Notes under the pieces: generated by a model | Database searches by the model: none | What the model saw: only the letters and a program-made list of their open reading frames with translations | Told to the model about the DNA's origin: nothing | From: Enterobacter sp. RHBSTW-00994 | Lineage (GTDB): Bacteria > Pseudomonadota > Gammaproteobacteria > Enterobacterales > Enterobacteriaceae | Length of the DNA stretch: 64,000 bases | Assembly: GCF_013782625.1 (NCBI RefSeq) | Contig: NZ_CP056199.1 | Span: forward strand, 638,588-702,587 | Direction: 5' to 3' | Shown: one piece after another, positions 18,615 through 30,194 of the stretch | How positions within the stretch are numbered: position 1 is the stretch's first letter | How the letters are laid out: every line of letters starts with the position of its first letter | Translations under genes and position numbers: made by a program

Positions 18615-19232
18615 ATGAATATGACAAGACTGAAGATTTCAAAAACTCTGCTGGCAGTGACTTTAGGGAGCGTTCTGGTGAGCGGTTCCGCTTTGGCGGA
18701 AAGCAGCACAATGGACAAGGCCCAGTCTACAGCCAATAGCGCAGGGGAAAAAATCGATAGCTCTATGAATAAAGTCGGTAATTTCATGGATGACAGCTCT
18801 ATCACAGCAAAAGTGAAAGCGGCTCTGGTGGATGATCAAAACATCAAGAGCACCGATATTTCCGTTAAAACCGACAAGAAAGTTGTCACTCTGAGCGGTT
18901 TTGTTGAAAGCCAGGCTCAGGCCGAACAAGCGGTCAGCGTGGCGAAAGGCGTTGAGGGTGTCACTTCAGTAAGCGACAAGCTGCATGTGCGCGACGCAAA
19001 AGACGCGTCAGTGAAAGGCTATGCAGGCGACGCCGCAACCACCAGTGAAATCAAAGCTAAACTATTAGCAGATGACACCGTGCCATCACGGAAGGTGAAA
19101 GTAGAAACCACGGATGGTGTGGTCCAGCTTTCCGGTACGGTTGATTCTCAGGCGCAGATTGAGCGTGCTGAAGCTATCGCCAAAGCCGTTGATGGTGTGA
19201 AGAGCGTCAAAAACGATCTGAAAGCGAAATAA
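18615..19232 (+). CDS. osmY: OsmY, periplasmic osmotically induced chaperone
   Basis: Periplasmic protein strongly induced by hyperosmolarity and stationary phase; reported to act as a chaperone for outer-membrane and autotransporter proteins. 205 residues (E. coli 201). Signal peptide at 1-28 ending GSALA before ESSTMDKAQ. Two BON domains follow (about 60-125 and 140-205), each with the D(D/N)xVxSxxVxV...GxV pattern and the [11 protein letters not shown] type ending. AGGA precedes the ATG. It heads a unit with ytjA. Confidence 0.95.
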   Translation: MNMTRLKISKTLLAVTLGSVLVSGSALAESSTMDKAQSTANSAGEKIDSSMNKVGNFMDDSSITAKVKAALVDDQNIKSTDISVKTDKKVVTLSGFVESQAQAEQAVSVAKGVEGVTSVSDKLHVRDAKDASVKGYAGDAATTSEIKAKLLADDTVPSRKVKVETTDGVVQLSGTVDSQAQIERAEAIAKAVDGVKSVKNDLKAK

Positions 19233-19313
19233 GAACGACATCTGGAATCACGCAAGTGAGCATCTGGGCGCTCACATTAAGCGGTCGACATTAACTATGG
19301 TAAGGAGAGGCTT

Positions 19314-19475
19314 ATGTTTCGTTGGGGCATTATATTTCTGGTTATCGCGTTAATTGCCGCCGCTCTGGGCTTTGGTGGTCTGGCAGGTACAGCAGCGGGT
19401 GCGGCGAAAATTGTCTTCGTCGTCGGTATTATCCTGTTCCTGGTCAGCCTGTTTACCGGACGTCGCCGTCCTTAG
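19314..19475 (+). CDS. ytjA: YtjA, small membrane protein (DUF1328)
   Basis: A 53-residue protein nearly identical to E. coli YtjA, starting [17 protein letters not shown]. Two hydrophobic helices (about 4-22 and 30-47) flank the glycine/alanine-rich turn [12 protein letters not shown]; the C-terminus is basic (GRRRP). Strong AAGGAGAGG ribosome site. Function unknown; the position behind osmY suggests general stress expression. A terminator follows. Confidence 0.93.
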
Positions 19476-19510
19476 CAAAGCGTTAGCTGACATCAACAAA
19501 TCGACAACAA

Positions 19511-19535
19511 AGCCAGTCCTTGTGACTGGCTTTTT
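19511..19535 (+). terminator. Terminator of osmY-ytjA
   Basis: AGCCAGTC / GACTGGCT stem with loop CTTGT and a TTTTT tail. Confidence 0.9.
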
Positions 19536-19604
19536 CTGGTTTGGGCTTTGCGTAAGGTGTACGTTACTGTCTATTCACAGAACAAATAAAACAGGAAGGC
19601 AGTG

Positions 19605-20657
19605 GTGGGACAACGAATTCCCGTTACGCTCGGCAATATTACGCCGCTGGCGTTAAAGCCTTTTCGTCCAGGCCAGCTTGCACTGGTGTGTGAGGGCGGC
19701 GGGCAGAGAGGTATCTTCACCGCCGGTGTGCTGGACGAGTTCATGCGCGCGGAGTTCAACCCGTTCGACCTGTTTTTTGGTACGTCGGCAGGGGCGCAAA
19801 ATCTTTCTGCTTATGTCTGTAACCAGCCAGGCTATGCCCGCAAAGTGATCATGCGCTATACCACCTCGAAGGAGTTTTTCAATCCTGTCAGGTTTGTGCG
19901 TGGCGGGAACCTTATCGATCTGGACTGGTTGTTAGATTCAACTTCGAGCCAGATGCCGCTGGCGATGGACACGGCATCGCGTCTGTTTGATACCGGAAAA
20001 GCATTCTGGATGTGCGCCAGCCGGGGTGATGATTATACGCCAGGCTATTTTTCGCCGCAGAAAGAGAACTGGCTCGATATTATTCGCGCGTCCAGTGCGA
20101 TCCCAGGGTTCTACCGCACAGGGGCACTTCTTGACGGAGTGAGCTACCTTGATGGCGGTATTAGCGACGCAGTTCCTGTGCAGGAAGCCGCTCGCCGGGG
20201 AGCAAAAACGATTGTGGTGATCCGCACCGTGCCATCGCAGATGTATTATACCCCGCAGTGGTTTAAACGTATGGAACGCTGGCTGGGTGACAGCAGTTTG
20301 CAACCGCTTGTTGATATCGCTAAGCGCCATGAATCCAGCTACGGTGAGATGCAGCGTTTCATTGAAAAACCACCAGGCAAGCTGCGCATTTTAGAGATCT
20401 ATCCGCCAAAACCACTTCTCAGCATGGCGCTGGGGAGCCGTTTACCTGCGCTTCGCGATGACTATAAAACAGGACGGCTGTGCGGACGATATTTTCTGGC
20501 AACGGTAGGTAAACTACTGGCTGAACGTCCGCCAATTCGGCGACATCAACGCATTATTACCCCGCCAGCGGTTACGGCGAATGATGTACTGACGACGCCG
20601 TTGGTTGATATTCCACAGGCCAACGACACCCATTTTGATAACGAGGATCTGGTGTGA
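19605..20657 (+). CDS. yjjU: YjjU, patatin-like phospholipase
   Basis: Predicted lipid acyl hydrolase with the patatin Ser-Asp dyad. About 350 residues. The oxyanion loop is CEGGGQRGIF (29-38), the nucleophile elbow GTSAG holds Ser61, and the catalytic Asp is in YLDGGISDAVP. No signal peptide, so cytoplasmic. Two adjacent GTG codons (19602, 19605) could start it; the second gives MGQRIPVTLGNI as in E. coli and better spacing from AGGAAGG. It overlaps yjjV by four bases. Confidence 0.92.
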   Translation: MGQRIPVTLGNITPLALKPFRPGQLALVCEGGGQRGIFTAGVLDEFMRAEFNPFDLFFGTSAGAQNLSAYVCNQPGYARKVIMRYTTSKEFFNPVRFVRGGNLIDLDWLLDSTSSQMPLAMDTASRLFDTGKAFWMCASRGDDYTPGYFSPQKENWLDIIRASSAIPGFYRTGALLDGVSYLDGGISDAVPVQEAARRGAKTIVVIRTVPSQMYYTPQWFKRMERWLGDSSLQPLVDIAKRHESSYGEMQRFIEKPPGKLRILEIYPPKPLLSMALGSRLPALRDDYKTGRLCGRYFLATVGKLLAERPPIRRHQRIITPPAVTANDVLTTPLVDIPQANDTHFDNEDLV

Positions 20658-21436
20658 CTTACCGCTTTGTCGACACCCATTGCCATTTTGACTTTCCGCC
20701 TTTCACAGGCAATGAAGAGCAAAGCATTGAGCGAGCTGCAAATGCGGGCGTGCAGGCGATTATCGTACCGTCTATCGAAGCCGCTCATTTTGAGCGCGTG
20801 AGAGATCTTGCCGGGCGGCATAGTGCGCTGTATGCCGCGCTTGGTCTGCATCCGATCGTTATAGAACGGCATCTCGACGAACACATCGACAGGCTGGAAA
20901 CGTTTTTGCAAACGCCTGACAAGAAGTGTGTTGCGATTGGCGAGATCGGCCTGGATCTTTACCGCGACAATCCGCACATTGAACGTCAGGAAACGATCCT
21001 GAATGCGCAACTCAGGCTGGCAAAGCGTTATGATTTGCCCGTGATCCTCCACTCCCGACGTACCCACGATAGGCTGGCCATGCACCTGAAACGCCATAAC
21101 CTGCCGCGCACAGGTGTCGTGCATGGTTTCTCGGGCAGTCTGCAGCAGGCGCAGCGCTTTATTGCAATGGGTTATAAAATTGGCGTAGGCGGAACGATTA
21201 CCTATCCGCGTGCCAGCAAGACGCGAGACGTCATGGCGCAACTGCCGCTTGCATCGCTGCTGCTGGAGACAGATGCACCAGATATGCCGCTGAATGGTTA
21301 TCAGGGGCAACCGAATCGCCCGGAGCAGGCGGCACGTGTGTTTGCCACATTATGTGAATTGCGTCATGAACCGGCTGATGTGATTGCCAATGCGTTGCTG
21401 TGTAATACCGGTGATCTGTTTGGTATCAGGCTATAG
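20654..21436 (+). CDS. yjjV: YjjV, TatD-family metal-dependent hydrolase
   Basis: Predicted metal-dependent deoxyribonuclease of the TatD family. 260 residues. Metal ligands are visible in order: THCHFD (His9, His11), GEIGLDLY (Glu), VILHSRRT (His), GVVHGFSG (His) and [10 protein letters not shown] (Asp). Start is the GTG that forms a GTGA overlap with the yjjU stop, so the two are coupled. It converges on yjjW, overlapping its end by six bases. Confidence 0.93.
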   Translation: MTYRFVDTHCHFDFPPFTGNEEQSIERAANAGVQAIIVPSIEAAHFERVRDLAGRHSALYAALGLHPIVIERHLDEHIDRLETFLQTPDKKCVAIGEIGLDLYRDNPHIERQETILNAQLRLAKRYDLPVILHSRRTHDRLAMHLKRHNLPRTGVVHGFSGSLQQAQRFIAMGYKIGVGGTITYPRASKTRDVMAQLPLASLLLETDAPDMPLNGYQGQPNRPEQAARVFATLCELRHEPADVIANALLCNTGDLFGIRL

Positions 21437-22291
21437 ATAGAGTGCAGGGCGGATCACCGTGATCTGCTGTTTTTCCAGCGCCAGTGCCAGTGGCTCAACA
21501 TCATCTGGTGTGGCGCTTCGCCATAATGCCGCTTCGCCGTAAACCCCATGAGCATGAAACGCGTTGATCCGTACAGGAATATCTCCCAGAGAGAGGATAA
21601 ACGTGGTCAGTGGCTTCAGGTGCTCCAGATAATCACACCGTTCAGGGATAACCAGTAACCGCAGTTCTGTCAGACGGTTATGGTGCGCCAGCCAGCGAAT
21701 ACTTTGCTTAATCAGCGGGTTCTCTCGTCCGGTCAGGAAACGGTGATGCTCGTTACCCCAGGCCTTTAGGTCCAGCATTGCACCGTCAAAAACGGGGAGC
21801 AACTTTTGCCAGCCGGTTTCCCCCAACAAGCCGTTGCTGTCCACCAGACAGGTCAAATGCTTCAGGGCTGGATCGGTTTTGATCGCCGTAAACAGGGCGA
21901 TCAGGAACGGCAGTTGGGTTGTTGCTTCACCACCACTGACGGTAATCCCTTCGATAAAAGGCGCGGTTTTGCGGATCTGCGCAAGGATATCCTCCACATT
22001 AAAAGTGTGTGCCATCGGCGTTGCCTGCTGCTGACAAAGGTGAAGGCAGGTATCGCACTGGTGGCAATCACTCTCCTGCCACCAGACGCGGCCAGCCTGA
22101 ATATTCAGCGCGCCATGCGGGCAATGGGGCACACAGTCGCCACAGTCGTTGCAGCGTCCGATGGTCCACGGATTGTGGCAAGTTTTACAGCGCAGGTTAC
22201 AGCCCTGCAGGAACAGGGCCAGACGACTGCCCGGCCCGTCCACACAGGAGAAGGGAATAATCTGACTAACTAAAGCGCATCTGCTGTTCAT
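21431..22291 (-). CDS. yjjW: YjjW, radical-SAM activating enzyme for YjjI
   Basis: Probable glycyl-radical enzyme activase. 286 residues. The radical-SAM cluster motif CNLRCKTC (Cys31, 35, 38) is followed by two ferredoxin-type CxxCxxCxxxC motifs (Cys47/50/53/57 and Cys76/79/82/86), so three 4Fe-4S clusters are expected, as in the larger activases. VSGGEATTQ is the SAM-binding GGE motif. Translation starts inside the end of yjjI (26-bp overlap). It presumably places a radical on YjjI Gly465. Confidence 0.93.
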   Translation of the reverse strand: MNSRCALVSQIIPFSCVDGPGSRLALFLQGCNLRCKTCHNPWTIGRCNDCGDCVPHCPHGALNIQAGRVWWQESDCHQCDTCLHLCQQQATPMAHTFNVEDILAQIRKTAPFIEGITVSGGEATTQLPFLIALFTAIKTDPALKHLTCLVDSNGLLGETGWQKLLPVFDGAMLDLKAWGNEHHRFLTGRENPLIKQSIRWLAHHNRLTELRLLVIPERCDYLEHLKPLTTFILSLGDIPVRINAFHAHGVYGEAALWRSATPDDVEPLALALEKQQITVIRPALYL

Positions 22292-23813
22292 GACTAATCA
22301 CCCGTGGTTGACGCTCCAGAATGCACGTATTGCGTGCGGCTTCTTCTCCGAGCCAGGTGGTATTGATACGTGATCCTGCATCGCGGTATTTCTCCAGATC
22401 CGACAGCCGCACCATATAGCCTGTGACGCGTACCAGATCGTTGCCCGCGACGTTGGCGGTGAATTCGCGCATGCCAGCGTTAAACGCGCCAAGACAGAGT
22501 TGAACGACCGCCTGCGGATTCCGTTTTACGGTCTCTTCCAGCGTCAGGATATCGCTAATGCCCGAGTGATAATGCTGGTGATGTGGCGCGACGGCCAGCA
22601 GATGGCTAACAGGATCGGGCTCATCACCGTAAGGGAGTCGGGCGCCTGGCGTTGTGCCACTATCGGAGCTGATCCCGGATTGGGCATGCAGCATGGCACG
22701 TTGTTTCCAGCCGTATTTCACTGGGGTATTTTCGACAAAAGTGGCGAGCTGAGCACTGATACGGTAGCCGAGGGCATTAGCATGCTCGTTTTTACCGTAA
22801 CGTCCCTCAAGTCCCTCTTTCTCACACAAGACGTTGACTGCCTCTGCCAGGCCATACATACCGAACATAGGTACAAAACGATCGGCATCAATCAGCTCCT
22901 CTTTCACGAGAAAGCTATTCTCAAAGAAACCTGATTGTGTATAGAGAACGTCACAGCGGGCATCAATGATCGCGATTTGTTGCTGACAGTAGTGCGGCAA
23001 CTGATGAGTGAAGAAGTCATCGAGAGATTCACTGTGCTCAGCAATGGTTTTCAGGTTGAGGCGTACCAGCGTGCTACCTCCACCCGCCAGCGGTAGGGAG
23101 TTGTAACAACTCACCACACCATAACGGCCTTTTGTGAAAATTTTATCATTCATCGGGCCATTAGAAATATGAGGTTTGCTGCATTCACAAATGTTTTTGG
23201 CCACTTCAAGCAGCAAGTCATCCGGTGTTAAATCAGGATCATAAATGAACGTGAGATTAGGTGCGACCTGCTTTAACTCTGCGTCGGCGCGTAAAATAGC
23301 CCGTGTGACAGGCGTATCCTTTGGGCCGATGTTGGCGTGCATAAAGGCATCAGGCAGTGTTCTGTCGAGATAACGCCAGAAACGTTTTATTCGAATATCG
23401 ATCTCTTCTTGTGTTAGAATTCTAACATATGGTTGCAGGAGAGTATCGAGATGTCCCAGGAACACCGGCATCGAGGTAACGGAAGGAACATGATGGTACA
23501 GGATGGTTAATAGCGAGAGGGCATCATCAAGATCCTTTGCGCCCTCCAGCTCCAGCCATTCTGAACCGTTTGCCAGAAACCGGGCGTAATCCGGCAGAAC
23601 ATAACGTGGTTTGAACGGCGCATGGCCTTCAAACATGTCGCAGATAAAACCTTCATCCAGCGCGGCCCTGGCCGCCTGAGGCAAGGCGGGATAGGGGAGA
23701 TTATTCTCTGCCTCCAGAGCCAAAAAATGACGTTTTTGCTCAGGCGTCAGTACCGGGCTTGTCACAATTTGCTGGCAACGTTGTTGCAGGGCATCGGGTC
23801 TGAAGGTGGACAT
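22266..23813 (-). CDS. yjjI: YjjI, glycyl-radical-type enzyme of unknown substrate
   Basis: A 515-residue member of the YjjI (DUF3029) family. Near the C-terminus, [10 protein letters not shown] contains the glycyl-radical loop RVxGY with Gly465, and [14 protein letters not shown] offers a candidate active-site Cys236. The reaction is unknown; location next to deoC has invited ideas about deoxynucleoside or aldehyde metabolism, which is inference. I start at the ATG at 23813 ([11 protein letters not shown]), with GGAAGC before it, matching E. coli; an in-frame ATG at 23864 would add 17 odd residues. The gene contains a perfect DeoR operator near its 5' end. Confidence 0.92.
   Translation of the reverse strand: MSTFRPDALQQRCQQIVTSPVLTPEQKRHFLALEAENNLPYPALPQAARAALDEGFICDMFEGHAPFKPRYVLPDYARFLANGSEWLELEGAKDLDDALSLLTILYHHVPSVTSMPVFLGHLDTLLQPYVRILTQEEIDIRIKRFWRYLDRTLPDAFMHANIGPKDTPVTRAILRADAELKQVAPNLTFIYDPDLTPDDLLLEVAKNICECSKPHISNGPMNDKIFTKGRYGVVSCYNSLPLAGGGSTLVRLNLKTIAEHSESLDDFFTHQLPHYCQQQIAIIDARCDVLYTQSGFFENSFLVKEELIDADRFVPMFGMYGLAEAVNVLCEKEGLEGRYGKNEHANALGYRISAQLATFVENTPVKYGWKQRAMLHAQSGISSDSGTTPGARLPYGDEPDPVSHLLAVAPHHQHYHSGISDILTLEETVKRNPQAVVQLCLGAFNAGMREFTANVAGNDLVRVTGYMVRLSDLEKYRDAGSRINTTWLGEEAARNTCILERQPRVISHEQQMRFS
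23412..23427. promoter_or_regulatory. DeoR operator, deoO1-like, inside yjjI
   Basis: TGTTAGAATTCTAACA is a perfect 16-bp palindrome identical to the E. coli DeoR operator sequence. It contains TAGAAT, which serves as a -10 in the deo promoters. Its centre is 603 bp from the second site before deoC; in E. coli deoP1/O1 and deoP2/O2 are 599 bp apart. Confidence 0.9.
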
Positions 23814-23929
23814 GTTCGCTTCCTTTATTGTTCTGCGGATGATGCGGCGATTGTAGGAATTCATCCCGGTGTGGCTTTTGATCCGACGCGGGTGATCGCT
23901 GCTTTAGCCAGCGGTTTCAGAATTAAAAT

Positions 23930-23949
23930 TTGAAGTTGATCTCATTACA
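23930..23949. promoter_or_regulatory. Distal CRP site of deoP2
   Basis: TTGAAGTTGATCTCATTACA corresponds in place and sequence to the upstream CRP site of E. coli deoP2. The CytR region lies between this and the proximal site. Confidence 0.65.
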
Positions 23950-23978
23950 GTAATGCAAATTTGTACGAAGTTTTCATT

Positions 23979-24000
23979 AACTGTGATGAATGTCGAAGTG
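23979..24000. promoter_or_regulatory. Proximal CRP site of deoP2
   Basis: Contains CTGTGATGAATGTCGAAGTG, with a good TGTGA half and a weaker right half. It lies just upstream of the -10/operator at 24015, as in E. coli. Confidence 0.65.
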
Positions 24001-24014
24001 TGAATGCGGGTGAA

Positions 24015-24030
24015 TGTTAGAATACTCACA
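24015..24030. promoter_or_regulatory. DeoR operator and -10 of deoP2
   Basis: TGTTAGAATACTCACA matches the DeoR palindrome at 14 of 16 bases and includes the -10 TAGAAT. It is about 47 bp upstream of the deoC start. Confidence 0.8.
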
Positions 24031-24076
24031 GACCCGCAAGGTGAAATTTTATACGGCGATGCCGTTGGAGAATGTT

Positions 24077-24856
24077 ATGACCGATTTAACAGCAAGCAGC
24101 CTGCGTGCGTTGAAACTGATGGATCTGACCACCCTGAACGATGACGACACCAATGAGAAAGTCATCGCATTGTGCCATCAGGCGAAAACGCCAGTAGGTA
24201 ACACTGCAGCCATCTGTATCTACCCGCGCTTCATCCCAATTGCACGTAAGACTTTGAACGAGCAGGGCACGCCAGATGTGCGTATCGCGACTGTGACGAA
24301 CTTCCCGCACGGTAACGACGATATCGAAATTGCGCTGGCGGAAACCCGTGCGGCAATTGCTTACGGTGCTGACGACGTTGATGTCGTGTTCCCATACCGC
24401 GCGCTGATTGCGGGCAACGAGCAGATCGGTTTCGATCTGGTGAAAGCATGCAAAGAGGCGTGTGCTGCGGCAAACGTGCTGCTGAAAGTGATCATCGAAA
24501 CCGGCGAGCTGAAAGAAGAAGCGTTGATTCGTAAAGCGTCTGAAATCTCCATCAACGCGGGCGCAGATTTCATCAAAACCTCAACTGGTAAAGTGCCGGT
24601 CAACGCGACCCCTGAAAGCGCGCGTATCATGATGGAAGTGATCCGCGATATGGGCGTGTCTAAAACCGTTGGTTTCAAACCGGCTGGTGGTGTGCGTACA
24701 GCCGAAGACGCGCAGCAATTCCTGGCCATTGCTGACGAACTGTTTGGTGCTGACTGGGCGGATTCCCGTCACTATCGCTTTGGCGCATCCAGCCTGCTGG
24801 CTAGCCTGCTGAAAGCGCTGGGTCACGGCGACGGCAAGAGCGCAAGCAGCTACTGA
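24077..24856 (+). CDS. deoC: DeoC, deoxyribose-phosphate aldolase
   Basis: Class I aldolase splitting 2-deoxyribose 5-phosphate into glyceraldehyde 3-phosphate and acetaldehyde, the last step of deoxynucleoside catabolism. 259 residues, same as E. coli. Schiff-base Lys167 (FIKTSTGK), Lys201 (VGFKPAGG) and Asp102 (DVDVVF) are all present. I start at 24077, with GGAGA upstream ([16 protein letters not shown]); the longer in-frame ORF would begin inside the operator. First gene of deoCABD. Confidence 0.97.
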   Translation: MTDLTASSLRALKLMDLTTLNDDDTNEKVIALCHQAKTPVGNTAAICIYPRFIPIARKTLNEQGTPDVRIATVTNFPHGNDDIEIALAETRAAIAYGADDVDVVFPYRALIAGNEQIGFDLVKACKEACAAANVLLKVIIETGELKEEALIRKASEISINAGADFIKTSTGKVPVNATPESARIMMEVIRDMGVSKTVGFKPAGGVRTAEDAQQFLAIADELFGADWADSRHYRFGASSLLASLLKALGHGDGKSASSY

Positions 24857-24912
24857 TTCTTTTCCTGCGGCGGGTTCATCCGCCGCATTTAACCTGATTC
24901 CCGGGGGTTACC

Positions 24913-26235
24913 GTGTTTCTCGCACAAGAAATTATTCGTAAAAAACGTGATGGTCATGCATTAAGCGACGAAGAGATCCGCTTCTTTATCAACGGTATTC
25001 GTGATAACACCATCTCTGAAGGGCAGATTGCTGCTCTGGCGATGACCATTTTCTTCCACGATATGTCGATGCCTGAACGTGTATCGCTGACCATGGCGAT
25101 GCGGGATTCCGGAACCGTTCTGGACTGGAAAAGCCTCAATCTTAATGGCCCGATTGTCGACAAACACTCTACAGGCGGTGTGGGTGATGTGACGTCGCTG
25201 ATGCTTGGCCCAATGGTGGCAGCCTGCGGCGGTTACATTCCAATGATCTCCGGGCGTGGTTTGGGCCATACGGGCGGTACGCTCGATAAGCTGGAAGCTA
25301 TCCCGGGCTTCGATATCTTCCCGGATGACAATCGCTTCCGCGAAATTATTAAAGATGTTGGTGTGGCGATTATCGGCCAGACCAGCTCTCTTGCTCCGGC
25401 TGACAAGCGCTTCTACGCGACGCGAGATATTACCGCGACGGTGGACTCCATCCCGCTGATTACGGCCTCTATTCTGGCGAAGAAACTGGCAGAAGGCCTG
25501 GATGCGCTGGTGATGGATGTGAAGGTCGGTAGCGGTGCATTTATGCCGACTTACGAACTCTCTGCTGCACTGGCTGAAGCGATCGTTGGCGTTTCCAACG
25601 GCGCTGGCGTGCGCACTACCGCCCTGCTCACTGACATGAACCAGGTGCTGGCATCCAGTGCGGGTAACGCGGTTGAAGTTCGCGAAGCCGTACAGTTCCT
25701 GACGGGCGAATATCGTAACCCGCGTCTGTTCGACGTCACGATGGCTCTGTGCGTAGAGATGTTGATCTCTGGCAAGCTGGCTAAAGACGATACTGAAGCT
25801 CGCGCGAAACTGCAGGCGGTTCTGGACAACGGCAAAGCGGCTGAGATCCTTGGTCGTATGGTTGCCGCGCAGAAAGGCCCGGCTGATTTTGTTGAGAATT
25901 ACGCGAAATACCTGCCTGTTGCGACGCTGAGCAAAGCGGTTTACGCCGATACCGAAGGCTTTATTTCTGCAATGGATACCCGTGCGCTAGGCATGGCGGT
26001 TGTCTCGATGGGGGGCGGTCGCCGTCAGGCCTCTGACACCATTGATTACAGCGTTGGCTTTACCGATATGGTGCGCCTTGGTGACAGCGTTGATGGGCAA
26101 CGTCCGCTGGCTGTGATCCACGCAAAAGATGAAAACAGCTGGCAGGAAGCGGCGAAGGCAGTAAAAGCGGCCATTCAACTTGACGACAGCGCACCGGAAA
26201 CCACACCAACCGTCTATCGTCGTATCACCGAATAG
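24913..26235 (+). CDS. deoA: DeoA, thymidine phosphorylase
   Basis: Phosphorolysis of thymidine and deoxyuridine to base and deoxyribose 1-phosphate. 440 residues, as in E. coli. Visible are the phosphate-binding [22 protein letters not shown] and the [11 protein letters not shown] block of the nucleoside/anthranilate phosphoribosyltransferase fold. The start codon is GTG with GGGGGTTACC just before it. It lies 56 bp after deoC. Confidence 0.97.
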   Translation: MFLAQEIIRKKRDGHALSDEEIRFFINGIRDNTISEGQIAALAMTIFFHDMSMPERVSLTMAMRDSGTVLDWKSLNLNGPIVDKHSTGGVGDVTSLMLGPMVAACGGYIPMISGRGLGHTGGTLDKLEAIPGFDIFPDDNRFREIIKDVGVAIIGQTSSLAPADKRFYATRDITATVDSIPLITASILAKKLAEGLDALVMDVKVGSGAFMPTYELSAALAEAIVGVSNGAGVRTTALLTDMNQVLASSAGNAVEVREAVQFLTGEYRNPRLFDVTMALCVEMLISGKLAKDDTEARAKLQAVLDNGKAAEILGRMVAAQKGPADFVENYAKYLPVATLSKAVYADTEGFISAMDTRALGMAVVSMGGGRRQASDTIDYSVGFTDMVRLGDSVDGQRPLAVIHAKDENSWQEAAKAVKAAIQLDDSAPETTPTVYRRITE

Positions 26236-26246
26236 CTGTATACTGA

Positions 26247-27512
<1,266 letters not shown>

Positions 27513-27568
27513 TGACTTGGGCGGGAGATTCCCGCCCTTCGTACATTTAAAACTGAAAGGATATAACG

Positions 27569-28288
27569 ATGGCAACCCCACACATTAATGCAGAAATGGG
27601 CGATTTCGCTGACGTAGTTTTGATGCCGGGCGACCCGCTGCGTGCGAAGCACATTGCAGAAACTTTCCTTGAAGACGTGCGTGAAGTGAACAATGTTCGC
27701 GGCATGCTGGGCTTCACCGGGACCTATAAAGGCCGCAAAATCTCCGTAATGGGTCACGGTATGGGTATTCCATCCTGCTCCATCTACACCAAAGAGCTGA
27801 TCACTGATTTCGGCGTGAAGAAAATCATTCGCGTAGGCTCTTGCGGTGCGGTTCGTATGGACGTGAAACTGCGTGATGTGGTTATCGGTATGGGTGCATG
27901 CACCGATTCCAAAGTGAACCGTATGCGTTTCAAAGACCACGACTTCGCCGCGATTGCAGATTTTGGCATGGTGCGTAACGCGGTTGACGCGGCAAAAGCA
28001 CTGGGCGTTGATGCACGTGTGGGCAACATCTTCTCTGCCGATCTGTTCTATACGCCAGATCCGAGCATGTTTGATGTGATGGATAAATACGGCATCCTGG
28101 GTGTGGAAATGGAAGCCGCAGGTATCTACGGTGTTGCTGCGGAGTTTGGTGCAAAAGCGCTGACCATCTGCACCGTGTCTGACCATATCCGTACTCACGA
28201 GCAAACGACGGCTGCTGAACGTCAGACGACCTTCAACGATATGATCAAAATCGCCCTGGAATCCGTTCTGCTGGGTGATAAAGAGTAA
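27569..28288 (+). CDS. deoD: DeoD, purine nucleoside phosphorylase
   Basis: Hexameric phosphorylase that splits purine (deoxy)nucleosides into base and (deoxy)ribose 1-phosphate. 239 residues, as in E. coli. Phosphate site residues in [10 protein letters not shown] and RVGSCGA, the purine/ribose pocket [11 protein letters not shown], and catalytic Asp204/Arg217 region [18 protein letters not shown]. Last gene of deoCABD; a REP-like element and terminator follow. Confidence 0.97.
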   Translation: MATPHINAEMGDFADVVLMPGDPLRAKHIAETFLEDVREVNNVRGMLGFTGTYKGRKISVMGHGMGIPSCSIYTKELITDFGVKKIIRVGSCGAVRMDVKLRDVVIGMGACTDSKVNRMRFKDHDFAAIADFGMVRNAVDAAKALGVDARVGNIFSADLFYTPDPSMFDVMDKYGILGVEMEAAGIYGVAAEFGAKALTICTVSDHIRTHEQTTAAERQTTFNDMIKIALESVLLGDKE

Positions 28289-28297
28289 GATCGGTTG

Positions 28298-28332
28298 TGC
28301 CGGGTGGCGGTTTCGCTTAACCCGGCCTACGG
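28298..28332. repeat. REP-like palindromic element
   Basis: GCCGGGTGGCGG and AACCCGGCCTACG flank a short TTTCGCTT loop. This is the typical form of REP/PU units in Enterobacter-like genomes. It lies between deoD and its terminator. Confidence 0.7.
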
Positions 28333-28340
28333 TTGTGTAG

Positions 28341-28372
28341 GCCCGCTAAGCATCGCGCCAGCGGGCTTTTTT
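28341..28372. terminator. Terminator between deoD and lplA
   Basis: GCCCGCT / AGCGGGC stem with a 12-nt loop and TTTTTT tail, oriented for deoD. It ends two bases before the lplA stop codon, so lplA probably shares the structure. Confidence 0.8.
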
Positions 28373-28373
28373 G

Positions 28374-29393
28374 TTAGCGAACAGCCAGAGCAATCCACGC
28401 CGACAGTTCCCGTAGCTCTTTTTCCTGTTCCGGGAAATCGCCGATCAATGCGTCGCACTCCTGCTGCAGCATATCTGCCCGGTACAAGCATCCCTGCAAA
28501 CGTGCCGCCAGCGCTTCTAATGGCGCCGGATTCAGGCTATCCGTAAAGACCTGTGTACGGGTAATATGACCCTTCTCAACGTCAAAATGCAGCTCAACGC
28601 CACCCCAGGTGAAACGCTCGTCCAGCAGATGTGAAAATGCAGGCGCCTGGCCAAAATTCCATTCCCAACTGCTTTGACGGGCAAAGGTCTCGGCAAAATT
28701 AGGCAGATCCGGGGTGTTATCAGGTGAAATCACTTCCGCTTCTACGTGCTCGCCGTAATATTCAAAGAAAGCGTCGCGAATGGCATCGCAGATTTGTTCG
28801 TGGGTAATGCCCGGCAGCAGTTCGACAAGGTTCGCGACGCGACCCCGCACGGAGGTTATTCCTTTGGCCTGTAGCTTTTTCTTGTCGGGGTTAAGGTAAT
28901 TCGCCAGCCTGCTGAGATCGGCATTCAGCAATAATGTGCCGTGATGGAAACCCCGATCTTTGGTTTCTCGATAAGCAGAGCCGGAGACTTTACGGTCACC
29001 TTCCGCAGTTTTGACCACCAGATCGTTACGACCAGAGGCTTCAGCTGTGACGCCAAGAGCGTTGAGTGCATTGAGCACAATAGCGGTAGAGATGGTTTTA
29101 TCATACTCCGGTTTCCCTGCCATAAAGGTGAAGCAGGTATTACCCAGATCGTGGAAAACTGCACCGCCGCCGCTGCTCCGGCGGGCAAGACGGACATTAT
29201 CCTCTTCCATGCGCCGCGTATTGCACTCTTTCCACGGGTTTTGCGCGCGGCCAATGACCACAGTATCTGCATTACGCCACAGGAACAGCACGCGCTGCGT
29301 GGCTGGCATTTGGCGGAAGATGCACTCTTCCACCGCGAGATTAAACCAGGGATCGTAAGAGTCAGAGATAAGCAGGCGTAACGTTGTCGTCAT
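28374..29393 (-). CDS. lplA: LplA, lipoate-protein ligase A
   Basis: ATP-dependent ligase that scavenges free lipoate and attaches it to E2 and H subunits. 339 residues (E. coli 338). The adenylate-binding signature [12 protein letters not shown] is at 71-82, the catalytic lysine block [10 protein letters not shown] follows, and the C-terminal accessory domain (from about 250) holds [11 protein letters not shown]. Convergent with deoD, upstream neighbour ytjB on the same strand (36 bp). Confidence 0.96.
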   Translation of the reverse strand: MTTTLRLLISDSYDPWFNLAVEECIFRQMPATQRVLFLWRNADTVVIGRAQNPWKECNTRRMEEDNVRLARRSSGGGAVFHDLGNTCFTFMAGKPEYDKTISTAIVLNALNALGVTAEASGRNDLVVKTAEGDRKVSGSAYRETKDRGFHHGTLLLNADLSRLANYLNPDKKKLQAKGITSVRGRVANLVELLPGITHEQICDAIRDAFFEYYGEHVEAEVISPDNTPDLPNFAETFARQSSWEWNFGQAPAFSHLLDERFTWGGVELHFDVEKGHITRTQVFTDSLNPAPLEALAARLQGCLYRADMLQQECDALIGDFPEQEKELRELSAWIALAVR

Positions 29394-29429
29394 GGCAGAT
29401 TTCCTTTTCCGAATCGTCCGCCTACTTTA

Positions 29430-30077
29430 TCACTGATCCTTCTTCTCGCCCTCTTCCTCTTCGGGAATGGACTTGCTGGCAGTCAGCAGGAAGGGAGATT
29501 GCTGCCAGCGTGTGCGTTTACCTTGCAACAATGTACGAGCCAGCACGACACCGATCGCCAGCGAGAGCAGCAGCATCAGGCGGAGAATGTTGGTGGTGTT
29601 ATCCACCTGTTTTGCTTCTGTGGGAAGGGTATGGGTGTCGAGTGTCAGGCGCAGATACCCCAACGGACCATTTTTCCCCTGAATGGGTTCGACGATTTGC
29701 TGGTTAAAGTAGCCCCCGGCTTTTTTGCCATCCAGCGCCAGCCTGTCACGCACGTCGACGTGCTCACCCGCGCGGGCTATCAGGTCACCTTCTTCGTCAT
29801 AAACTCCGGCATCCAGGATACGGCTATTCTCCGTTAACTGGCGTAATATCTGGCTTATCCGTTTATCATCTGGTGTTTCAGTCCGCATTGCCGGGGCGAC
29901 ATTCAAGGTCACCTGACGTGCCAGAGTCCGCGCCAGCTCTTCAAGCTGCGGATTACGTTGTCGTTGATGATTCTGGCTAAACCAGGATGTCCCTTGCATA
30001 AGCGCTACCAATAGCGCGAGGCAGATCAGGACAATCACGGCACGATGAAGCCGGAATTTCAGTTTTGCGCGAGCCAT
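29430..30077 (-). CDS. ytjB: YtjB (Smp), membrane protein near serB
   Basis: A 215-residue inner-membrane protein matching E. coli YtjB/Smp. One membrane segment near the N-terminus (about 12-30), a periplasmic loop with RQRNPQLEELARTLARQV and VRDRLALDGKKAGGYFNQQI, a second segment (about 165-183), and an acidic cytoplasmic tail (EEEEGEKKD). The fold of the loop resembles a small sensor domain; function is unknown. Divergent from serB with about 117 bp between. Confidence 0.92.
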   Translation of the reverse strand: MARAKLKFRLHRAVIVLICLALLVALMQGTSWFSQNHQRQRNPQLEELARTLARQVTLNVAPAMRTETPDDKRISQILRQLTENSRILDAGVYDEEGDLIARAGEHVDVRDRLALDGKKAGGYFNQQIVEPIQGKNGPLGYLRLTLDTHTLPTEAKQVDNTTNILRLMLLLSLAIGVVLARTLLQGKRTRWQQSPFLLTASKSIPEEEEGEKKDQ

Positions 30078-30194
30078 ATTCCACCTGCTGAAAATTTACG
30101 GCTTAATGTTGCCAGAAGTGATGGTTACAGGGTAGCCTCATGCGTTATTTTCCCTCTGGAACCTTCCGGCGCGAACGAATTTACAGGAGCTTCA

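Noticed and set aside
23155..23172. A possible third DeoR site (deoOE) about 250 bp upstream of O1
   Set aside because: CATTAGAAATATGAGG agrees at only about 9 of 16 bases with the operator, not better than chance in this AT content.
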